10,102 nt of DNA from DUVT01 sp041675865 (GTDB taxonomy: Bacteria > Bacillota_I > Bacilli_A > ML615J-28 > CAG-698). The stretch lies in contig JBAYTA010000065.1 in assembly GCA_041675865.1 (NCBI GenBank), forward strand, positions 1 to 10,102. Reading direction: 5' to 3'. Of this stretch, positions 5,507 through 10,102 are shown in pieces. The translations under genes and the position numbers were made by a program. The notes below the pieces were generated by a model. The model did no database searches. It saw only the letters and a program-made list of their open reading frames with translations, and was not told the origin of the DNA. Each line of letters begins with the position of its first letter. Within the stretch, counting starts at the first letter, position 1.

Positions 5507-6427
5507 TTGTATAAAGAATATTTAGATATTAATCCGGAGGTTCTAAAAGCTTTAGAATCTAATAAACCAGTTGTTGCTCTTGAGTCTACAATTATTTCTC
5601 ATGGAATGCCATATCCAAAAAATGTAGAAACTGCATTAGAGGTAGAAAAAATTGTTAGAGATAATGGAGCTGTTCCAGCAACAATAGCTATTCTTGGTGG
5701 GAAATTAAAAGTTGGTCTAACTAGAGATGAAATAGAATATTTAGGGAAAACTAGCGGAGTTGTGAAAACTAGCAGAAGAGATATTCCGTTTATTGTTGCA
5801 AAGAAATTAGATGGTGCAACTACAGTTGCAACTACTATGATTATTGCTAATCTAGCAGGTATTAAAGTATTTGCTACTGGAGGAATTGGTGGAGTGCATA
5901 GAGGTGCTCAAACTACATTTGATATTTCTGCAGATCTCCAAGAATTAGCACATACAAATGTTGCTGTTGTGTGTGCAGGAGCTAAATCAATCCTTGATAT
6001 TGGTTTAACTTTAGAATATTTAGAAACACAAGGTGTACCTGTTGTAGGCTTTAAAACTGATGAGCTTCCTGCTTTTTATACTAGAAAAAGTGGATTCGGT
6101 GTCGATTATAGAGTTGAAACTGCTGAAGAGTTAGCTAAAGCAATTAAAGCTAAGTGGGATTTAAACTTAAAAGGTGGTTTAGTAGTTGCAAATCCAATTC
6201 CTGAAGAATACCAAATGGATTATGATGCTATAACTAATGCAATTAATCAAGCTATTAAAGAAGCTGATGAAAAAAGAATTCATGGTAAGGAAAGTACACC
6301 ATTCTTACTAGCGAAAGTAAAAGAAATTACTGGTGGTGAAAGTTTAGAATCAAATATTCAATTAGTTTACAACAATGCAAAAGTTGGTGCAGAGCTGTCT
6401 GTTGAGTTATCTAAACTTGGAAAATAA
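5507..6427 (+). CDS. psuG: Pseudouridine-5'-phosphate glycosidase
   Basis: A 306-residue enzyme that cleaves the C-C glycosidic bond of pseudouridine 5'-phosphate, giving uracil and ribose 5-phosphate, with a divalent metal. Conserved blocks are clear: VALESTIISHGMPYP (23-37, E26); GVVKTSRRDIP (84-94, K87, the lysine that forms the ribose adduct in the family); FATGGIGGVHRGAQTTFDISADLQEL (122-147, H131, D139, D143); CAGAKSILDIGLTLE (156-170, K160); and GFGVDYRVE (196-204). These align with a constant offset to the E. coli PsuG active-site residues as I recall them. The start is TTG at 5507, supported by AAAGGAGGT (5492-5500) at seven-base spacing, with no in-frame ATG nearby. It is the second gene after psuK. 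No pseudouridine transporter lies in the window. Confidence 0.95.
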   Translation: MYKEYLDINPEVLKALESNKPVVALESTIISHGMPYPKNVETALEVEKIVRDNGAVPATIAILGGKLKVGLTRDEIEYLGKTSGVVKTSRRDIPFIVAKKLDGATTVATTMIIANLAGIKVFATGGIGGVHRGAQTTFDISADLQELAHTNVAVVCAGAKSILDIGLTLEYLETQGVPVVGFKTDELPAFYTRKSGFGVDYRVETAEELAKAIKAKWDLNLKGGLVVANPIPEEYQMDYDAITNAINQAIKEADEKRIHGKESTPFLLAKVKEITGGESLESNIQLVYNNAKVGAELSVELSKLGK

Positions 6428-6460
6428 AAGGATTTAAAAAGAAACGATTTAAGATTTTAA

Positions 6461-6490
6461 GAATGTATTTCAAAAATACATTCTTTTTTT
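6461..6490 (+). terminator. Intrinsic terminator of the psuK-psuG operon
   Basis: GAATGTATTT (6461-6470) is perfectly complementary to AAATACATTC (6474-6483) with a three-base loop, followed by seven Ts. Confidence 0.92.
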
Positions 6491-6752
6491 AATTTTTAAT
6501 AATATTTTTCAAACTATAATTATATAATTTATAGGGATAATATAAAATTTAAGTAGATTGTATTGAAAAAACATTTGTAGACAAATTTTAAAAAAAAATT
6601 TAATTATTTGCTATATAAATTTAATAAAAAACAATTAATTTACCCAACAAAAATAATATTTAATTGAATTATTTATAAATAATTGACTAGGATTAGTAAT
6701 TTAATATATCATACATAATGTATATATGAAAGTTACTTTTAGGGGGTATTCT
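6491..6752. other. Very AT-rich intergenic region upstream of the SipW-like gene
   Basis: No gene is seen on either strand. Long A/T runs dominate, for example around 6588-6605, and could form bent DNA. Possible -10-like strings include TGCTATATA (6609-6617). Near its right end is a candidate promoter, described separately. Confidence 0.5.
6683..6710 (+). promoter_or_regulatory. Candidate promoter of the SipW/TasA-like pair
   Basis: TTGACT (6683-6688) is a strong -35 match. TATATC (6705-6710), sixteen bases further, is a moderate -10, and TATCAT two bases further on is an alternative. The preferred translation start is 43 bases downstream. Confidence 0.5.
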
Positions 6753-7472
6753 GTGAAACTTATTAATAATCTAAAAACAAAAATTAATAACTTAAAAGAA
6801 AAGTTAGAAAGTAAAAATACAATAAAATATTCATTAAAAACTTTAAAAGTTATCTTTATTGTTTTCGCATTCTACATGTTGTTTTTCACAATAATAACAA
6901 TTAAAAATGTAAACAATCAAAGCAAAGAAGTGTTTGGTTATAAATTATACTTGGTAAAAAGTAACTCAATGGTACCAGAATTTGAAGCCGGAGATTTAAT
7001 TTTTATAAAGAAGATAGATCCTATTTTATTAAAAGAAGGAGACATAATAACTTATTATTCCAATGATCCAAATCAAACTATTGTAACCCATCAACTAAAA
7101 CAAATTGCTAATGAAGATGGTAAAGTCTATTTTATTACTCAAGGAATAAATGTTGATCAAGCAGATCCATTTCCGGTTGAGGATGTAAATGTAATTGGAA
7201 TTTATAAGTTTAATGTACCCAAAGCTGGTGCTTTATTGAACTTTATAAAAAAACCTATAGGATATATCCTTTTTATTTTTGTTCCAATCCTTTTGATATT
7301 CTTATCTAATGTTTATAAAGTAATAAAAGTATCAAGACAGTATAAGAAAAGCAAAGAAATGGAAATAATCCAAAAGGATAAATTATTAGAACTTGAGCGT
7401 AAGAAGAACGAACAAATGTTAGAAGAACTAGCTCGCTTAAAATCTAATTTAAATGTTGGTAATAACAGTTAA
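6753..7472 (+). CDS. sipW: Signal peptidase I, SipW/ER type (Ser-His catalytic residues)
   Basis: A 239-residue membrane signal peptidase of the SipW (archaeal/ER-type, S26B) class that removes the special signal peptides of TasA/camelysin-like proteins. Layout: a basic N-terminal helix; a membrane segment (about 31-50, LKVIFIVFAFYMLFFTIITI); the catalytic region KSNSMVPEFEAGDLIFI with nucleophile S72; GDIITYY; and VTHQLKQI with H113, where bacterial type I enzymes have Lys. ITQGINVDQADP follows, probably holding the acidic third residue, then a second membrane segment (about 168-190). A highly charged predicted coiled coil ends the protein (about 200-232). The GTG at 6753 lies six bases after AGGGGG (6741-6746). 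An ATG at 6726, nine codons upstream, has no ribosome binding site and is not preferred. The likely substrate is the next gene. Confidence 0.88.
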   Translation: MKLINNLKTKINNLKEKLESKNTIKYSLKTLKVIFIVFAFYMLFFTIITIKNVNNQSKEVFGYKLYLVKSNSMVPEFEAGDLIFIKKIDPILLKEGDIITYYSNDPNQTIVTHQLKQIANEDGKVYFITQGINVDQADPFPVEDVNVIGIYKFNVPKAGALLNFIKKPIGYILFIFVPILLIFLSNVYKVIKVSRQYKKSKEMEIIQKDKLLELERKKNEQMLEELARLKSNLNVGNNS

Positions 7473-7494
7473 ACTGCTGCTATTATATAAATTT

Positions 7495-7515
7495 TTTGCC
7501 TCGTGAGTTGGCAAA
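7495..7515 (+). promoter_or_regulatory. Hairpin between the signal peptidase and its substrate gene
   Basis: TTTGCC (7495-7500) pairs with GGCAAA (7510-7515) around a nine-base loop, preceded by T's and followed by A-rich sequence. It is a weak terminator on the + strand because the following run is A rather than T. It could act as an mRNA processing or attenuation site that makes the two genes unequally expressed. Confidence 0.35.
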
Positions 7516-7560
7516 TAAAAAAATAAACTCAAGAATAAATTATTTAGAAAGGTGAAAAAA

Positions 7561-8151
7561 ATGAAAAAAACTTTACTTACAGCAATTCTAATGAGTATTT
7601 TTAGTCTTGCTATGTTACTAGGATCAACATTTGCTTGGTTTAGTGAAACAATTACAGTTGAAAACAACGTAATCAAAACTGGTAAATTTGATCTTGAAGC
7701 ACAATTTAAAGGCACAGGAGCAACTTGGTATCAACTAACAAGTGACCAAGGTGTATTATTTGAGACAGATAATGCAAAACCTGGTGACACTGCTGAAAGA
7801 CATCTTAAATTAACTAACAAAGGTACTTTAGATATGAAAGTATACTTCGAAATTATTGATGAAGTGGCTATATCTGATTACATGAAAGCAAATTTATTAT
7901 TACACTTTACATACAAAAATCAAACATTTACTTTAAATTATCAACAACTTCAAAGTTATAGTAATGACTTCTACTTTGTTCTTCCTGGAATGAATACTTC
8001 TGAAGTACTAAGTAATGCAACTGAACAAATAAAAGTTGTTTGGGAATTAAACCCAGCAATGACTGTAGCAGATGGAGCTGGTCAAACAATTATGTTTACA
8101 TTAAAACTAAAAGCTATTCAAGCTGATAGAACAGTTGCTGATTTTAATTAA
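7561..8151 (+). CDS. TasA/camelysin-like secreted protein with SipW-type signal peptide
   Basis: A 196-residue exported protein of the TasA/CalY (camelysin) kind, whose known members form biofilm fibres or surface layers. The N-terminus MKKTLLTAILMSIFSLAMLLGSTFAWFSET is the SipW-cognate signal peptide. It has a basic start, a long hydrophobic core and the GSTFAWFS block; cleavage is likely after TFA (residue 25). The mature part begins with the usual pattern TVENNVIKTGKFDLEAQF. It continues with KPGDTAERHLKLTNKGTLDMKVYFEI (73-98), typical of the family's beta-sandwich, and ends near IMFTLKLKAIQADRTV. The ATG at 7561 follows AGAAAGGTGA (7546-7555); an in-frame GTG at 7552 overlaps that site and is rejected. 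It probably depends on the signal peptidase 88 bases upstream. Whether it forms fibres is inference. Confidence 0.87.
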   Translation: MKKTLLTAILMSIFSLAMLLGSTFAWFSETITVENNVIKTGKFDLEAQFKGTGATWYQLTSDQGVLFETDNAKPGDTAERHLKLTNKGTLDMKVYFEIIDEVAISDYMKANLLLHFTYKNQTFTLNYQQLQSYSNDFYFVLPGMNTSEVLSNATEQIKVVWELNPAMTVADGAGQTIMFTLKLKAIQADRTVADFN

Positions 8152-8183
8152 TAAAATAATTTTAATTAATAATAAGCACTGTG

Positions 8184-8222
8184 AAAAGCCATTTTATTAT
8201 TTTTAATAAATGGCTTTTTTTA
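8184..8222 (+). terminator. Intrinsic terminator after the TasA-like gene
   Basis: AAAAGCCATTT (8184-8194) pairs with AAATGGCTTTT (8208-8218) around an AT loop, followed by more Ts. Its A tract on the left also makes it a plausible terminator in reverse. Confidence 0.9.
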
Positions 8223-8311
8223 AATTTTATATTTAAATTTCAAATTTTCATAAGTTTTATTTGGAATATTTTTGAATCAATACAATTAGTGAAAAAAAGG
8301 AATAATAATTA

Positions 8312-8340
8312 TTGCAATTACATTTAAAAATGTATATAAT
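8312..8340 (+). promoter_or_regulatory. Sigma-A-type promoter of the polyamine operon
   Basis: TTGCAA (8312-8317) and a perfect TATAAT (8335-8340) are separated by exactly 17 bases. This is the best promoter match in the window. The speB start lies 34 bases downstream of the -10. Confidence 0.75.
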
Positions 8341-8374
8341 AATTTGAATAAAAAATCATAAAAGGAAATAAAAT

Positions 8375-9253
8375 ATGGATTCTTGGCGAGATTTGAAAGT
8401 GAATAATTTAGATGAAGCGAAAGTTGTAATTGCAAGTGTTGCTTATGATTTATCTGCTTCTGTGGGACTTGGTGCATCTACTGCTCCAAAAAAACTTAGG
8501 GAACTCTCATACCACCTTCCAGCTGCTACAAAAGATGGCAAAAGTATAAAAGATTTAAAAATTTATGATTTATTAGATCTTGCAGATAATGAAAGTGGTT
8601 TAAGTGGTTTATATGAAAAAGCAGCTGATGTTTTTAAATTAGGAAAGTTTCCTATATTTATTGGTGGGGATCATTCAGTATCGATTCCCTTGCAAACAGC
8701 ATTTTATTATTATGCGAAAAGTTTGGGTAAAATACCTGCAATAATTCATATAGATGCCCATCCTGATTTTTGTGATATATATGATGGATCAAAGTTTTCT
8801 CATGCTTGTACAAACTTTAGAGCATATGAAGAAGGTTATAAATTAGAAGATATTGTACTAATTGGGATTAGGGGATATGAGGAACAAGAAATTGAATTAT
8901 TCTCAAAACACCCTGAACTAAGTATTATTAATGCTTCGATGATTAATGAAGATAATTTTAATGTTTTAGAATTATTGAAGAATAAACTTGATGATAAATA
9001 TTTAATTTATTTATCTTTTGATATTGATGCAATTGATCCGTCATTTGCACCGGGTACTGGAACACCTGAGACTTTCGGTCTTACTCCTACTTATGTAAAT
9101 AAACTAATAAATAATATAATTAGTACATTACCAGTTGGAGCATGGGATATTGTTGAGATTTCTCCAGCGCTTGATATTAATGATATTACTAGTTGGACAG
9201 CCCTAAAAATTATGTATGAGGTATTTTATACTTTAAACAATAAATTAAAATAA
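8375..9253 (+). CDS. speB: Agmatinase-type ureohydrolase (arginase/agmatinase family)
   Basis: A 292-residue binuclear Mn ureohydrolase, most likely agmatinase, which splits agmatine into putrescine and urea in the cytosol. All metal-binding motifs are present: GGDHS (98-102, H100); IDAHPD (126-131, D127, H129, D131); and SFDIDAIDPSFAPGTGTPE (214-232, D216, D218). Also present are SHAC (142-145, H143) and EISPALD (261-267, E261). Arginase and formimidoylglutamase share these motifs, so agmatinase is chosen from overall similarity and from the SpeD-like neighbour. The ATG at 8375 has AAAGGA at 8361-8366. The gene follows a near-consensus promoter and ends 24 bases before the SpeD homologue, consistent with a two-gene operon. 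No residue of the catalytic set is missing. Confidence 0.85.
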   Translation: MDSWRDLKVNNLDEAKVVIASVAYDLSASVGLGASTAPKKLRELSYHLPAATKDGKSIKDLKIYDLLDLADNESGLSGLYEKAADVFKLGKFPIFIGGDHSVSIPLQTAFYYYAKSLGKIPAIIHIDAHPDFCDIYDGSKFSHACTNFRAYEEGYKLEDIVLIGIRGYEEQEIELFSKHPELSIINASMINEDNFNVLELLKNKLDDKYLIYLSFDIDAIDPSFAPGTGTPETFGLTPTYVNKLINNIISTLPVGAWDIVEISPALDINDITSWTALKIMYEVFYTLNNKLK

Positions 9254-9277
9254 AATATTTATTATAAGGAGAAATGA

Positions 9278-10084
9278 ATGAACCATGTTATGTTAGATTG
9301 CTATGGAGCAAATACTACTTTACTAGAAAATTTAAAATATATAAATAAGGTTATGAACGAAATACCATATGTACTTGGTATTACTCCAGTAAACCCTCCA
9401 ACATTAATCCCATATTATTATGGAAAAGTAAAAGAGGATGATGGTGTTAGTGCGTTTGTTATTTTAGAAGGGGGACACCTTACAATTCATACATTCCCAC
9501 ATCGTAAAGCATATTTTTTAGATATTTATGCTGCAAAAGATATTGATAGTGATAAGATTGTAGAATATTTAAAAGAAAACCTACCATATAATCAAGATAC
9601 ATCTATCACAAATGATCGTGATAGAAATGTAGAAGTCTTTGATACAGAGTCAAAATACCATCCAGGAGATGATTTTGGACCACATGTATTAGCTGAGATA
9701 GCAGCAGATAAAGATACTACTATGGAAGATATATATGACTTTTTAGAACATTTAGTTTCTACAATTGGTATGACACCTATTATTAGACCATATGTCCTAA
9801 AGAGTAAAATTAAAAACCACAGATATATATCAGGTATAACAATGATTGCGGAAAGTCATATTTCCTTACATTTTGATAAAGTAAATAAAGTGATCTATGC
9901 AGATATATTTTCTTGTACATCCTTTGACTTTTCTATGGTCATTGATATATTTAAAGCGTTTGGGAAAGTATTTTCATACGAAGTGGTTGCAAGAGGAACA
10001 AAGCATTATTCAATTATTGCCAATAATAAAGAAGATTTTGAAAGAGTTGCAAGCGATATTTGGAAGAAAAACATTGAAAGCTAG
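9278..10084 (+). CDS. SpeD-like pyruvoyl decarboxylase, tandem two-domain form with inactive first domain
   Basis: A 268-residue homologue of AdoMet decarboxylase proenzyme (SpeD), about twice the usual Bacillus-type length of roughly 125. It reads as two SpeD domains. Domain 1 (about 1-105) has HVMLDCYG and LEGGHLTIHTFPHR, ending DIYAAKD. At the self-cleavage site the expected Glu-Ser-His is Gly65-Gly66-His67, and the catalytic Cys is Ala86, so it cannot form a pyruvoyl group. Domain 2 (about 133-260) has GPHVLAEI, then IAESHISLHF with E192, S193 (predicted pyruvoyl precursor), H194 and H198, and DIFSC with C213. Only domain 2 should be processed. The usual HTWPE Pro-Glu is FDK here. AAGGAG (9266-9271) fixes the start. 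The family is clear; the substrate may be AdoMet, arginine or ornithine, and adjacent agmatinase favours arginine. Confidence 0.85.
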   Translation: MNHVMLDCYGANTTLLENLKYINKVMNEIPYVLGITPVNPPTLIPYYYGKVKEDDGVSAFVILEGGHLTIHTFPHRKAYFLDIYAAKDIDSDKIVEYLKENLPYNQDTSITNDRDRNVEVFDTESKYHPGDDFGPHVLAEIAADKDTTMEDIYDFLEHLVSTIGMTPIIRPYVLKSKIKNHRYISGITMIAESHISLHFDKVNKVIYADIFSCTSFDFSMVIDIFKAFGKVFSYEVVARGTKHYSIIANNKEDFERVASDIWKKNIES

Positions 10085-10102
10085 TTAGCTATTCTTAGCT
10101 AA
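10085..10102 (+). terminator. Hairpin at the window edge, possibly a cut terminator
   Basis: TTAGCTA (10085-10091) is perfectly complementary to TAGCTAA (10096-10102) with loop TTCT, immediately after the SpeD-like stop codon. The sequence ends before any T run could be seen. Confidence 0.4.

Noticed and set aside
6588..6620. Long A/T runs as a replication origin or riboswitch
   Set aside because: No DnaA boxes, iterons or conserved riboswitch stems are visible; the base composition alone explains the runs.
7449..7715. Minus-strand 88-codon frame across the start of the TasA-like gene
   Set aside because: It lies opposite the conserved signal peptide region and lacks a ribosome binding site or recognisable motif.
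9897..10088. Second plus-strand frame within the SpeD-like gene
   Set aside because: It overlaps the conserved second SpeD domain in another frame and has no ribosome binding site, so it is a shadow.

Overview
The window is very AT-rich, with many A/T homopolymer runs and A/T-biased codons. All readable genes lie on the + strand, with strong AGGAGG-type ribosome binding sites and intrinsic terminators. Conserved genes use TGG for Trp and none has an in-frame TGA, so the standard bacterial code (table 11) fits. The gene set suggests a low-GC Bacillota or a standard-code Mycoplasmatota relative (Haloplasma, Izemoplasma or Acholeplasma type). That placement is inference from composition and gene content only. 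Gene types include a lipoprotein signal, a SipW/TasA pair, a FrnE-like thiol oxidoreductase and a SpeD-like protein.

Region 1 (1-2940) is accessory or decaying DNA. It opens with the last 51 codons of a 23S rRNA m5U methyltransferase (RlmD/RumA type) and its terminator. Three TTGAAC hexamers spaced exactly 10 bp apart follow the stop codon. An unrecognised lipoprotein and a 74-residue hypothetical protein come next. A gene-poor stretch then ends in a second, synonymously diverged copy of the last codons of rlmD (HTTHVECVVLLERR-stop), with its own terminator sharing the AAGGTTAGAA arm. The two rlmD tails bracket about 2.3 kb. This is the layout expected of an island inserted at the 3' end of rlmD, or of a lost tandem rlmD paralogue. 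A reading frame with no start codon (2606-2884) follows.

Region 2 (2940-4450) has two single-gene units: a macrodomain protein of the ADP-ribosyl/O-acetyl-ADP-ribose hydrolase type, and a DsbA-fold FrnE-like oxidoreductase. Each is closed by its own terminator.

Region 3 (4500-6490) is a pseudouridine catabolic operon. A PfkB-family kinase (PsuK) makes pseudouridine 5'-phosphate and the glycosidase PsuG splits it to uracil and ribose 5-phosphate. A perfect 10-bp terminator hairpin ends the operon.

Region 4 (6490-8225) is a two-gene secretion module. A SipW-class (Ser/His) signal peptidase with a C-terminal coiled coil is followed by a TasA/camelysin-like secreted protein carrying the cognate signal peptide.

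Region 5 (8300-10102) is a polyamine operon with a near-consensus promoter: an agmatinase-type ureohydrolase (SpeB) and a 268-residue SpeD homologue. The SpeD homologue reads as a head-to-tail duplication. Its first domain has lost the pyruvoyl-forming Ser and the catalytic Cys, while the second keeps ESH and FSC. Because it sits beside an agmatinase and no spermidine synthase is visible, it may be a pyruvoyl-dependent arginine decarboxylase rather than an AdoMet decarboxylase. This is the most interesting biochemical lead; the paired rlmD tails are the most interesting structural one.
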